The notes below the pieces were generated by a model. The model had not been told where the DNA came from. It did no database searches and was given only the letters and a program-made list of their open reading frames with translations. From positions 124,001 through 188,000 of the forward strand of contig NZ_FOUS01000014.1 of NCBI RefSeq assembly GCF_900114915.1: DNA of 64,000 nt. Reading direction: 5' to 3'. A program made the position numbers and the translations under genes. Each line of letters opens with the position of its first letter. Positions within the stretch are counted from its first letter, which is position 1. This DNA comes from Bradyrhizobium sp. Rc3b (GTDB taxonomy: Bacteria; Pseudomonadota; Alphaproteobacteria; Rhizobiales; Xanthobacteraceae). This document shows, piece after piece, positions 1 to 8,158 of the stretch.

Positions 1-74
1 AGACGGCGGGTGTGTGAGGAGAGCGGCGCGCTCATAATGATGGGTGTGGAGGCAGGTGCGCGCATCACGCTCAG

Positions 75-205
75 CCGTCGTCCCTGCGAAAGCAGGGACC
101 CATAACCACAGGGAGGGTTTTGGCGAAGACTCGTTGTTCGGGACTGCTACCGCGCGCAACCGATGGATCACGCGGTATGGGTCCCTGCTTTCGCAGGGAC
201 GACGG
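75..205. repeat. Intergenic palindrome, family E copy 1
   Basis: The two ends are perfect inverted copies (GTCGTCCCTGCGAAAGCAGG and its complement) around an interior of about 80 bases holding TCACGCGGTATGGG. The same arrangement recurs near 1379, 5928, 8017 and 10711. Nothing else was recognised in bases 1-361, so this is non-coding DNA upstream of the PilZ gene. Confidence 0.85.
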
Positions 206-367
206 CGGAGTTTGAGGTGACACCCCATCCCGCTACCGCCGCTTTCTTCCTTCGCCGCTACTTTTCATTAAAATTCTTCCGCCCGCCTTAGCTGGATCGC
301 ATCATCTGCGTTCCATCATTGGCTCCGAACCCGCCGCGAGAACCTGCGGAATTGGAGGAGAGTGCCA

Positions 368-613
368 ATGTATCCGCGTAAATATGCCCGCGTGAAGCCT
401 GCAGGGCTGGTGTCGCGCCAGGCCAAGATCATCACCGATCCGCGCGCGCCCGTGATCAACTGCACGCTGATCGACTATTCGCCCGGCGGCGCCTGCGTCG
501 ATCTCGGCGGCCAGGTGAACATCCCCGACCGATTCGAGCTGCTGCACGTCAACACCAAGAAGCGCTGCCGCATCGCCTGGAAGCGCGGCACGCGCGTGGG
601 CGTGGTGTTTTGA
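368..613 (+). CDS. PilZ domain protein
   Basis: A single-domain protein of 81 residues. It has the PilZ hallmarks: an N-terminal basic stretch (YPRKYARVK), then a central block (IDYSPGGACVDLGG) matching the D/NxSxxGxxL half of the cyclic-di-GMP motif, then beta strands. The usual RxxxR is only partly present, so ligand binding is uncertain. The ATG at 368 is chosen over the GTG at 362 because GGAGGAG ends seven bases before it. Stand-alone PilZ proteins are cytoplasmic adaptors in motility, polysaccharide or adhesion control; the target here is unknown. No operon partner is visible: a palindromic repeat follows downstream. Confidence 0.8.
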   Translation: MYPRKYARVKPAGLVSRQAKIITDPRAPVINCTLIDYSPGGACVDLGGQVNIPDRFELLHVNTKKRCRIAWKRGTRVGVVF

Positions 614-654
614 GGGACGCTGGAGTCACAAGCGCCGCTGCGCTGGAGGTGCGC

Positions 655-803
655 TCCCTCCCCCGCTTGCGGGGGAGGGCTGGGGAGAGGGTGTCTCCGC
701 AGAGGGATTCCCCCAGCGGAGAGAGCCCCCACCCGGCGCGCGGGACGATGCTTCGCATCGCCCGGAACGCGCCGACCTCCCCCGCAAGCGGGAGAGGTTG
801 TAG
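655..803. repeat. Intergenic palindromic element, family M
   Basis: The ends (CTCCCCCGCTTGCGGGGGAG and CTCCCCCGCAAGCGGGAGAG) each fold on themselves and can pair with each other. The middle holds the small hairpin GATGCTTCGCATC. The element fills the gap between the PilZ gene and the convergent membrane-protein gene. Several overlapping frames stay open across it only because it is GC-rich and palindromic. Confidence 0.7.
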
Positions 804-841
804 CGAGCCCGGAGCACGATTGTTCTCCAACAATTCCCCCG

Positions 842-1249
842 CTACTTCCGCATCCGCGCCTTCGCGCCGCCGACGATCTGCATGGCGACGCCGGCGATCC
901 AGCCCAGCAGAGCAAGCCAGGTCCAGACCAGATGCGGGTCGAGGCGGAGCACGATGACGGCGACGGAGGCGAGCGCGGTGAGCGTGGCGCAGAGCGTGCC
1001 GGCGGCGCTGAGGAATTCGGCGGCGTCGATCTCGCTATGCGCCTCGTCGAACGGCAATTGCGGCGTGTCGATGCCGAGATAGAAACCGACGAAGCCCAGC
1101 ACCATCATCACCAGCAGAAAGCCCTGCGTGGTGAGCGCCGAGATCGCCGATCCCACATAGGCGCCGACGAACAGCCCGCACGCCGCGCCGGCCATCGCAA
1201 GCCCGACACGCTCGAACACATGAGCCGTATTGCGAACACGAAACCGCAT
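842..1249 (-). CDS. Small integral membrane protein, unknown function
   Basis: A protein of 135 residues with four likely membrane segments, at roughly residues 13-35, 42-62, 82-104 and 106-127. A hydrophilic loop at about 63-80 (PQLPFDEAHSEIDAAE) separates the two hairpins. The C-terminus is basic (GGAKARMRK), which suggests a cytoplasmic end. I do not recognise the family and see no catalytic motif. It is convergent with the PilZ gene across a palindromic repeat and has another palindrome upstream, so it appears to be a single-gene unit. Confidence 0.65.
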   Translation of the reverse strand: MRFRVRNTAHVFERVGLAMAGAACGLFVGAYVGSAISALTTQGFLLVMMVLGFVGFYLGIDTPQLPFDEAHSEIDAAEFLSAAGTLCATLTALASVAVIVLRLDPHLVWTWLALLGWIAGVAMQIVGGAKARMRK

Positions 1250-1378
1250 GGCAGGCCTCCGCGAGGAGTTGGGTCGCGCAAGGTTAGGCCAGTTTTGCGG
1301 GAGGTGGAAGCTGGGGGGATTTACGGATGCGGGAGGGCTGGTGCGCGAGAGACGCGAAAGGCGCGCTTCACATTCCGC

Positions 1379-1550
1379 TGTCGTCCCTGCCTAGTGCGCA
1401 ATTGCGCACGGGAGCAGGGACCCATAACCACAGGACGTGGTTTGACGAAGACTCTTAGTTAAGTTGTCAACGTGCACCGCGGGTCATCGCGAGATCACGC
1501 GGTATGGGTCCCTGCGCCCGTGCGCAATTGCGCACTAGGCAGGGACGACA
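1379..1550. repeat. Intergenic palindrome, family E copy 2 (extended arms)
   Basis: The longest copy of the family. Its arms of about 46 bases are inverted repeats with one mismatch. Both arms carry an extra block around GTGCGCAATTGCGCAC that other copies lack, so the insertion is mirrored. The interior keeps CCATAACCACAGG and ATCACGCGGTATGGG. It occupies most of the 335-base gap between the membrane protein and the flavin oxidoreductase. Confidence 0.85.
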
Positions 1551-1584
1551 ATGGTGGTCGTCGCGCCACACCAGCAGCGCGCCT

Positions 1585-2697
1585 TCACCGCGCCCCGAAC
1601 GTCGTCCTCCCGAACAGCGCCTTCTGCGTCGAGGGCTGCGAGCGCCAGTATTGCGGCGGGGCCTCGACCTCGCCGCCGACATCGGCGGCGGCGTGCCAGG
1701 CCCAGCGCGGATCGTAGAGCATGCCGCGGGCGAGCGCGATCATGTCGGCCTTGCCGGATGCGACGATCTCTTCGGCCTGCTTGCCCTCGGTGATCAGGCC
1801 GACGGCGATGGTCGGCAATCCGGTCTCGCGCTTGATGGCCTCCGCAAACTGCACCTGGTAGCCGGGGCCGAGCGGGATCTTCTGCAGCGGCGAGACGCCG
1901 CCGGAGGAGGCATCGATCCAGTCGACGCCGCGCGCCTTCAGCGCATTGGCAAACTCGATCGTCTGCGCCAGATCCCAGCCGCCCTCGACCCAATCGGTCG
2001 ACGACACCCGCATGCCGACCGGCTTGTCGTGCGGAAACACCGCGCGCACGGCATCGTAAATTTCGAGCGGGAAGCGCATGCGGTTCTGCAAAGACCCGCC
2101 ATATTCGTCGGTGCGCTTGTTGGAGATCGGCGACAGGAACTGATGCAGGAGATAGCCGTGCGCGCCGTGCAGCTCGATGGCGTCGATGCCGATGCGCTCC
2201 GCGCGCTTGGCGCTGTCGACGAAGGCCTCGCGGATGCGCTTGAGGCCCGCTGCATCCAGCGCCAGCGGGGCGGCCTCGCCCTCCTTGTGCGGCAGCGCCG
2301 ATGGGGCCACCGTCTGCCAGCCGCCCTGCTCCGCCGGGATTAGTTGGCCGCCGTCCCAGGGCCGCGCGCTACTGGCCTTGCGGCCCGCATGGGCGAGCTG
2401 CATCGCGATCGCGGTGGAGGAATGCTTGCGCACCGAAGTGAGCACCTGTTTCAGCGCGGCTTCGGCGGCATCGCTGTAGAGTCCGAGACAGCCCGGCGTG
2501 ATGCGGCCGATCGCCTCGACATGGGTCGCCTCGATGCAGAACATCGCCGCGCCCGACAGGCTGAGATTGTTGATGTGGGTGAAGTGCCAGTCATTGGCGA
2601 CGCCGTCGTCGGCCGAGTATTGGCACATCGGCGACACCACGATGCGGTTCTTCAACGTCAGGCCGCGCAGCTTGATCGGGGAAAACAGGACGCTCAT
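1585..2697 (-). CDS. NADH:flavin oxidoreductase, Old Yellow Enzyme family (YqjM-like)
   Basis: A 370-residue FMN-dependent oxidoreductase with a TIM-barrel fold. It opens with the classic LFSPIKLRGLTLKNRIVVSPMCQYSA, where the Cys in PMCQY is the flavin-tuning cysteine of the thermophilic-like (YqjM) subclass. HGAHGYLLHQFLSP, characteristic of the subclass, lies near residue 175. Such enzymes reduce activated C=C bonds of enones or xenobiotics using NAD(P)H. The ATG at 2697 is chosen because it places the family N-terminus correctly; the longer open frame to 2835 adds non-conserved sequence. It is apparently monocistronic; its physiological substrate cannot be told from sequence. Confidence 0.88.
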   Translation of the reverse strand: MSVLFSPIKLRGLTLKNRIVVSPMCQYSADDGVANDWHFTHINNLSLSGAAMFCIEATHVEAIGRITPGCLGLYSDAAEAALKQVLTSVRKHSSTAIAMQLAHAGRKASSARPWDGGQLIPAEQGGWQTVAPSALPHKEGEAAPLALDAAGLKRIREAFVDSAKRAERIGIDAIELHGAHGYLLHQFLSPISNKRTDEYGGSLQNRMRFPLEIYDAVRAVFPHDKPVGMRVSSTDWVEGGWDLAQTIEFANALKARGVDWIDASSGGVSPLQKIPLGPGYQVQFAEAIKRETGLPTIAVGLITEGKQAEEIVASGKADMIALARGMLYDPRWAWHAAADVGGEVEAPPQYWRSQPSTQKALFGRTTFGAR

Positions 2698-2840
2698 GCG
2701 GGGGAGTTCCGGGGAATGAGAGGGGCAGTTGAGAGAGTGTAGTGGGCGGGCGGCGGATTGCCAGTTGCGCGCGGGGAATGGCGGGTAGTGGCGGCACGCA
2801 TTGCGACCGCGGCTTGACGCGAGACCGCGCCACACATTCT

Positions 2841-2883
2841 GCCGTCGTGCCGGACAAGCGTCAGCGCAGATCCGGGACGACAG
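2841..2883. repeat. Short imperfect palindrome
   Basis: GTCGTGCCGGA and TCCGGGACGAC face each other around about 17 bases. It resembles the outer arms of family E but has a different interior. It lies upstream of the oxidoreductase gene and downstream of the phytase-like gene. Confidence 0.5.
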
Positions 2884-2919
2884 TGGAGATTGGGCGCGCC
2901 CCGGGACGACGGCGGAGAA

Positions 2920-4014
2920 CTACTCCGCCAGCGTGAATTGCAGCAGCAGGGTCCGCTGCAGCATCGAGAAATTATCGTCGGAGATCAGCGTCAGCACGGT
3001 CTCGCCGTCAGCCGTGACGTGGGCGTCGATGCCTTCCATGTTGTCGATCTCGTGGCCGAGATCGGCGGCGAACAGCGCGGGGCCGTCGACCAGCGCGCCG
3101 GGCGTGATGGATTTCAGAGGGATCGAGCGGATGCGGATGTTGACGCCGGTGAACCAGGAGAATTTGCGCTCGAGGATCAGAAGCTCGCCGCTAGCCAGCA
3201 GCACGGCATCGCTGATGTCGTATTTCTCGGTACGGCGCACGCTGAACTGGCCGGGCGAGGGCCCGCCGATCAGGAAGGCTGTGAGGTTGCCGTCGGCATC
3301 CAGCCCGCGCTCGGAGAAGGCGATCAGGGTGCCCGCCAGCGGCAGGTTCTGGTCTTTGCCCTTGTCCTTTTCTTTGGGCACGACGACCAGCGCCTCCAGC
3401 CCCTTGTTGGAGGGCAGCTTGCGGATTCCAGCCGGCACCGGCACCACCTCGCCGCGCGCGCGCGTGCCGCCCTTGGCAAAATCGTAGCGCAGGATCTGGT
3501 TGACGCGCTCGAGCCCGACATAGACGAAATTGCCGTCGCGCGCGATCGATTCCGAATCCCACCACAGCCGCTTTTCCGTGATCGGCCGCCCTTCGGCGCC
3601 GAGCAGCGGCGCGGCCTCGACGTCGTCGAGGCCGACCATCTTGCCACCGGCGTAGCGGATGCGACCCGTGAACCAGCCGCCCTGGTCGGACACCGCGAGG
3701 AAGCCTTCGCCCTTGGCGTCGAGCCGGATGCCGGACAGGCCGCCAAAGCCGCGATAGCGCGAGGTCAGCACGAGGCCGCTGCGATATTCCAGCGAGCCGA
3801 AGCGCGTCCGCGTGCGGTCACGCGGCTCGAAATTGGGAATGACGCGCGCGTTGACCTCGACGGTGACGGGCTCGACGACAGCGTTCTCGACCTGAAGCGG
3901 ACGCGGCGGCGGCTCGGCCACCCCTTGCGCCAGCGCGGAGCGGGAGAGTGCGAGAGTGGAGAATCCCGCCGCAGCGTGCCTGAGGAAGCTGCGGCGGGAT
4001 GGGTGCGTGCTCAC
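2920..4014 (-). CDS. Tat-exported esterase-like protein of the phytase-like family
   Basis: A protein of 364 residues. The N-terminus is a twin-arginine signal (SRRSFLRHAAAGFSTLALS, cleavage probably after SALAQG), so the product is exported folded. The mature part resembles the esterase-like-activity-of-phytase family: a beta-propeller type with repeated strands such as GFGGLSGIRLDAKGEGFLAVSDQGGW and NMEGIDAHVTADGETVLTLISDDNFS. Members may hydrolyse phosphoester or ester substrates; the true substrate is unknown. Its ATG overlaps the cobT stop by four bases, so it is probably translationally coupled to the cobST operon. I see no functional link to cobalamin. Confidence 0.8.
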   Translation of the reverse strand: MSTHPSRRSFLRHAAAGFSTLALSRSALAQGVAEPPPRPLQVENAVVEPVTVEVNARVIPNFEPRDRTRTRFGSLEYRSGLVLTSRYRGFGGLSGIRLDAKGEGFLAVSDQGGWFTGRIRYAGGKMVGLDDVEAAPLLGAEGRPITEKRLWWDSESIARDGNFVYVGLERVNQILRYDFAKGGTRARGEVVPVPAGIRKLPSNKGLEALVVVPKEKDKGKDQNLPLAGTLIAFSERGLDADGNLTAFLIGGPSPGQFSVRRTEKYDISDAVLLASGELLILERKFSWFTGVNIRIRSIPLKSITPGALVDGPALFAADLGHEIDNMEGIDAHVTADGETVLTLISDDNFSMLQRTLLLQFTLAE

Positions 4015-5915
4015 GAATGCAATTTGCGTCGCGGGCGACCGGCCGGCTGGGTGGGTGCGGTGTTGGTCTCGCTGAAGAGTTCGGCGAGCTTCTCGGTGAT
4101 GGCGCCGCCGAGCTCCTCGGCATCCACGATCGTCACCGCGCGGCGGTAGTAGCGGGTCACGTCATGGCCGATGCCGATCGCGATCAGCTCGACCGGCGAG
4201 CGGGTCTCGATCTCCTCGATGATGTGGCGCAGGTGCCGCTCGAGATAGTTGCCGGGATTGACCGACAGCGTGGAATCGTCGACCGGCGCACCGTCCGAGA
4301 TCATCATCAGGATCTTGCGCTGCTCGGGCCGGCCGAGGAGGCGCTTGTGCGCCCAGTCCAGCGCCTCGCCGTCGATGTTCTCTTTCAGCAGGCCCTCGCG
4401 CATCATCAGGCCGAGGTTCTTTCGCGCACGACGCCAGGGGGCGTCGGCGGACTTGTAGATGATGTGGCGGAGATCGTTGAGGCGGCCGGGATTGGCCGGC
4501 TTGCCGGCGGCCAGCCACGCTTCGCGTGATTGCCCACCCTTCCAGGCGCGCGTGGTGAAGCCCAAAATCTCGACCTTGACGCCGCAACGCTCCAGCGTGC
4601 GCGCGAGAATGTCGGCGCAGGTCGCCGCGACCGTAATGGGTCGTCCGCGCATCGAGCCGGAATTGTCGAGCAGCAGCGTCACCACGGTGTCGCGGAACGT
4701 CGCCTCCTTCTCGTGCATGAAGGACAGCGGATGATAGGGATCGGTGACGACGCGCGACAGGCGTGCGGGGTCCAGAATACCCTCTTCGAGATCGAACTCC
4801 CAGGCGCGGTTCTGCTGCGCCATCAGGCGGCGCTGCAGGCGGTTGGCGAGGCGGGCGACGATGCCCTGCAGATGCGCGAGCTGCTTGTCGAGATAGGCGC
4901 GCAGGCGCTCCAGCTCGTCATGGTCGCAGAGGTCCTCGGCCGCGATGATCTCGTCGAACTTGGGCGCGAAGGCATGGTATTCCGGCCCGCGCGGTTCGTT
5001 CTTGCCGTGCTGGTTCGGACGCGTCGCCTCGCCCGGGGTCTCGTCGTCGCCGAGCTCGCCGTCGTCGAAGGTGTCGGAGGTCGAGGCCTGCGCGCTTTCC
5101 ATCGCGCTCTCGCTCATCTCCTCGCTCGACGCCTGCGCCTGGTCGGCACTCATCTCCTGCGCAGCGTCGGAATCGGGCGAGCCCTCGGCGCCGGACTGGT
5201 CGTTGTCGCCGTCCTGGTTCTCGTCGTTCTCGTCATCGTCCTCGCTGTCGGCGTTGCGCTCGTCGCCGATATCGAGCGCCGTCAGGAGATCGTGCACGGC
5301 GTCGCCGAACCGGGTCTGGTCCTCGACCAGGGTATCGAGCCGGTCGAGCCGCTTGCCGATCTTGTCTTCGAGAATGGGACGCCAGAGATCGACCATCTTC
5401 TTCGCCGCGGTCGGCGGCGCCATGCCGGTCAGGCGCTCGCGCACCAGCATCGCCAGCGCGTCCGCCAGCGGCGCGTCGGCACGGTCGGTGATTTCGTCGA
5501 ACTTGCCGCGGTGGAAATGGTCGTCGAGCATCGCGGTGAGATTCTTCGCAACGCCCGCCATGCGGCGCGCGCCGATCGCCTCCACCCGCGCCTGCTCCAC
5601 CGCCTCGAACACGCCGCGCGCCTGCGGATTGCCGGGCATCAGCTTGCGATGCAGTTTTGCATCGTGACAGGCGATCTTGAGCGCGATGGAATCGGCGTGA
5701 CCGCGCACGATCGCCGCATCACGCTTGGTCATTTTGCGCGCGGGCTCGGGCAGCCGCGCCTTGCCGGGCGCAAGGCCCGGCCGCTCGGCCGCGAAGGAGA
5801 CGTCGAGCTCCGGCGTCTTGGCGATCGCCTTGAGACAGGACGCGACCGAGCGCTTGAACGGCTCGGTCGGCGCTTCCTTGGTGTTACGGAATTTGGAGTT
5901 GGAGGTGGTGCTCAT
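4011..5915 (-). CDS. cobT: Aerobic cobaltochelatase subunit CobT
   Basis: A 634-residue cytoplasmic protein and partner of CobS and CobN in inserting Co2+ into hydrogenobyrinic acid a,c-diamide (aerobic B12 pathway). The N-terminal half is helical, then a very acidic segment at about residues 215-300 (runs such as SEDDDENDENQDGDND), then a C-terminal von Willebrand A domain whose MIDAS motif DNSGSMRG begins near residue 416. Acidic linker plus VWA is the standard CobT/ChlD architecture. It lies downstream of cobS in the same direction, but the 138-base gap holds a palindromic repeat. No cobN is in the window. Confidence 0.95.
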   Translation of the reverse strand: MSTTSNSKFRNTKEAPTEPFKRSVASCLKAIAKTPELDVSFAAERPGLAPGKARLPEPARKMTKRDAAIVRGHADSIALKIACHDAKLHRKLMPGNPQARGVFEAVEQARVEAIGARRMAGVAKNLTAMLDDHFHRGKFDEITDRADAPLADALAMLVRERLTGMAPPTAAKKMVDLWRPILEDKIGKRLDRLDTLVEDQTRFGDAVHDLLTALDIGDERNADSEDDDENDENQDGDNDQSGAEGSPDSDAAQEMSADQAQASSEEMSESAMESAQASTSDTFDDGELGDDETPGEATRPNQHGKNEPRGPEYHAFAPKFDEIIAAEDLCDHDELERLRAYLDKQLAHLQGIVARLANRLQRRLMAQQNRAWEFDLEEGILDPARLSRVVTDPYHPLSFMHEKEATFRDTVVTLLLDNSGSMRGRPITVAATCADILARTLERCGVKVEILGFTTRAWKGGQSREAWLAAGKPANPGRLNDLRHIIYKSADAPWRRARKNLGLMMREGLLKENIDGEALDWAHKRLLGRPEQRKILMMISDGAPVDDSTLSVNPGNYLERHLRHIIEEIETRSPVELIAIGIGHDVTRYYRRAVTIVDAEELGGAITEKLAELFSETNTAPTQPAGRPRRKLHS

Positions 5916-5927
5916 CTCGATCTCACC

Positions 5928-6040
5928 GTCGTCCCCGCGAAAGCGGGACCCATAGCCACCGGCGGTAGTCAGTCAGGGAAACTATCAGCGCGCTTCAATC
6001 GAGACATCACGCGGTGAGTCCCGGCGTTCGCCGGGACGAC
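5928..6040. repeat. Family E palindrome copy 3, inside the cobS-cobT operon
   Basis: The arms read GTCGTCCCCGCGAAAGCGGG on the left and CCCGGCGTTCGCCGGGACGAC on the right, each also able to fold locally. The interior keeps CCATAGCCAC and ATCACGCGGT. It fills nearly all of the space between the cobS stop and the cobT start, so a cobST transcript would carry a large hairpin just ahead of cobT. Confidence 0.8.
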
Positions 6041-6053
6041 ACACCGAGAGAAA

Positions 6054-7052
6054 TCAGCTCAGTGCCACGTTGACCGCCGATTCCGGCAGCTCCGCGTTGA
6101 AGCAGCGCTGGTAGAACTCGGCGACCAGGGGACGCTCGAGCTCGTCGCACTTGTTGAGGAAGGTGACGCGGAAGGCGAAGCCGATATCGCCGAAGATGTC
6201 GGCGTTCTCAGCCCAGGTGATCACCGTGCGCGGGCTCATCACCGTCGACAGATCGCCGTTGGCGAAGGCGTTGCGGGTGAGATCGGCCAGGCGCACCATC
6301 TTGTTGACGATGTCGCGGCCTTCCTGGGTGCGATAGTGCTTGGCCTTGGCCAGCACGATCTCCACTTCCTCGTCATGGCTGAGATAGTTCAGCGTGGTGA
6401 CGATCGACCAGCGGTCCATCTGGCCCTGGTTGATCTGCTGGGTGCCGTGATAGAGGCCCGAGGTGTCGCCGAGGCCGACGGTGTTGGCGGTCGCGAACAG
6501 ACGGAAGGCCGGATGCGGCTTGATCACCTTGTTCTGGTCGAGCAGCGTCAGGCGTCCGGAGACTTCGAGCACGCGCTGGATCACGAACATCACGTCGGGG
6601 CGGCCGGCGTCGTATTCGTCGAACACCAGCGCGACGTTGTTCTGCAGCGCCCAGGGCAGGATGCCGTCGCGGAATTCGGTGACCTGCTTGCCGTCGCGGA
6701 CCACGATCGAGTCCTTGCCGACGAGGTCGATACGGCTGATGTGGCTGTCGAGGTTGACGCGGACGCAGGGCCAGTTCAGGCGGGCCGCGACCTGCTCGAT
6801 ATGGGTGGATTTGCCGGTGCCGTGATAGCCGGTCACCATCACGCGGCGGTTGCGGGCGAAGCCGGCGAGAATGGCGAGCGTGGTGGCGCGGTCGAAGCGG
6901 TAGTCGGAATCGACTTCGGGCACGTGAGGATCGACTTCGGAATAGGCGGGGACTTCGAGATCGCTGTCGATCCCGAACACCTGCCGCACCGACACCTTCA
7001 TGTCGGGCTGACCGGAAACTTCCTCAACTTTGGACAGAGCGGCGGTCGTCAT
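6054..7052 (-). CDS. cobS: Aerobic cobaltochelatase subunit CobS (AAA+ ATPase)
   Basis: A 332-residue MoxR-type AAA+ ATPase that powers cobalt insertion with CobT and CobN. The Walker A motif GYHGTGKS lies at about residues 74-81 and Walker B LVFDEYDAG near 141. Arginine-finger and sensor segments follow (FATANTVGLGDTSGLYHGT). The ATG at 7052 follows GGAGGATTG and gives 332 residues, the length I remember for CobS; the longer frame to 7097 lacks family support. It is the first gene of cobS-cobT-esterase, divergent from dedA. Confidence 0.95.
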   Translation of the reverse strand: MTTAALSKVEEVSGQPDMKVSVRQVFGIDSDLEVPAYSEVDPHVPEVDSDYRFDRATTLAILAGFARNRRVMVTGYHGTGKSTHIEQVAARLNWPCVRVNLDSHISRIDLVGKDSIVVRDGKQVTEFRDGILPWALQNNVALVFDEYDAGRPDVMFVIQRVLEVSGRLTLLDQNKVIKPHPAFRLFATANTVGLGDTSGLYHGTQQINQGQMDRWSIVTTLNYLSHDEEVEIVLAKAKHYRTQEGRDIVNKMVRLADLTRNAFANGDLSTVMSPRTVITWAENADIFGDIGFAFRVTFLNKCDELERPLVAEFYQRCFNAELPESAVNVALS

Positions 7053-7345
7053 CAATCCTCCGAGGTCCCGGGCGGTCCCGAAACCGGTTATTCGCACGTT
7101 GGCTGCGGCTGGGTGCTGAAAATCAACCTATCAGAGACAACGTGCCGGCAGAAGCCCGGCCACCAATCAAAGTTCCGTTGTCTTTTCATTTAGATAGGCA
7201 AGGAGCGCAGATTTTGGAGGGCTGCCTTGCGAATCACGCCCAAATTCGGGCGCGTCACGCCCGTTCCGTGCGAATGGCACTTTGGCCGTATGCGGTTACT
7301 TATGTAGGGTCCAAAGCTCCGAGCTCCAGCCCCTCAAGAGACGAC

Positions 7346-7999
7346 GTGACGTCCTTCCTTGATCCCCTCATATCCTTCGTTTCCGCCCATCCGTGGCTGG
7401 CCTATCTGACCCTATTCCTGGCGGCCCTGCTCGAAGCGGTCCCGGTGGTGGGGTCGGTGATCCCCGGCTCGACTATCATCCTGGCGCTGAGCGCCCTGGT
7501 TCCGGGCGGTGAGCTGAAGCTGCCATGGGTGCTGCTTGCCGCCGCCACGGGCGCCGTGCTGGGCGACGGCTCGGCCTACTGGATCGGGCACCGGCAGCAG
7601 CGCGAGATCCTCAACACCTGGCCGCTGACCAACTATCCGCGCGTGGTCGCGGAGAGCGAAAGCTTCTTCCATCGTTTCGGCACCTGGGCGGTGTTCTTCG
7701 CCCGCTTCGTGCCGCCGATCCGCGCCTTCGTGCCTGTGACCGCCGGCGCGCTCGGCATGGCGCCGGCAAAGTTCTACGCCGTGAACATCCCGGCGATCCT
7801 GGTCTGGGCTCCCGCCCATGTGCTGCCGGGCGTGCTGGCGGTATCGGCCCTGCACGAATATGCCGGACTGCATCACCATGGGCATGTCGGCAAGCATATC
7901 TGGGTGTTGACGGTGGTTGGGGTGGCGATCGTTGGCGGCGTTGGCGTGTGGATCTATCGGCGGCGGAATGGCGTCGCGACGGCCAAGCCGCGGGCGTAG
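7346..7999 (+). CDS. DedA family inner-membrane protein
   Basis: About 217 residues. It has the DedA/SNARE-associated (VTT) pattern: an N-terminal hydrophobic segment, E-PVVGSVIPGSTIIL, GDGSAYWIGHR, then the family signature with FARFVPPIRAFVPVTAGALGM, and C-terminal membrane helices ending in RRRNG. DedA proteins are linked to membrane-potential homeostasis and lipid-carrier flipping (undecaprenyl phosphate in related families). The open frame extends to 7142; the GTG at 7346 begins the conserved part and is preferred, though its ribosome-binding site is weak. It is divergent from cobS. Confidence 0.85.
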   Translation: MTSFLDPLISFVSAHPWLAYLTLFLAALLEAVPVVGSVIPGSTIILALSALVPGGELKLPWVLLAAATGAVLGDGSAYWIGHRQQREILNTWPLTNYPRVVAESESFFHRFGTWAVFFARFVPPIRAFVPVTAGALGMAPAKFYAVNIPAILVWAPAHVLPGVLAVSALHEYAGLHHHGHVGKHIWVLTVVGVAIVGGVGVWIYRRRNGVATAKPRA

Positions 8000-8016
8000 G
8001 CCGCACCACACACAGG

Positions 8017-8145
8017 TGTCGTCCCTGCGAACGCAGGGACCCATACCGCGTGATCTATCGATTGGGACCGGCGGGAGTACCGAACGAACAGTCGTCGCCA
8101 AACTGCTCCCTGGGGTTATGGGTCCCTGCGTTCGTAGGGACGACA
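8017..8145. repeat. Family E palindrome copy 4, left of the citrate synthase pair
   Basis: The ends are GTCGTCCCTGCGAACGCAGG and its complement with one mismatch. The interior reads CCATACCGCGTGATCTATCG and later CCTGGGGTTATGGG. It has the same orientation as the copy at 10711, so the two bracket the divergent citrate synthase genes as direct repeats. Confidence 0.85.
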
Positions 8146-8158
8146 GCAGAGAGATATT

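Noticed and set aside
610..957. Open frames across the palindrome after the PilZ gene
   Set aside because: Frames on both strands stay open because the sequence is palindromic and GC-rich. None has a start signal or motif.
2698..2835. 46-residue N-terminal extension of the Old Yellow Enzyme
   Set aside because: The added residues are not conserved-looking and the family N-terminus starts exactly at ATG 2697.
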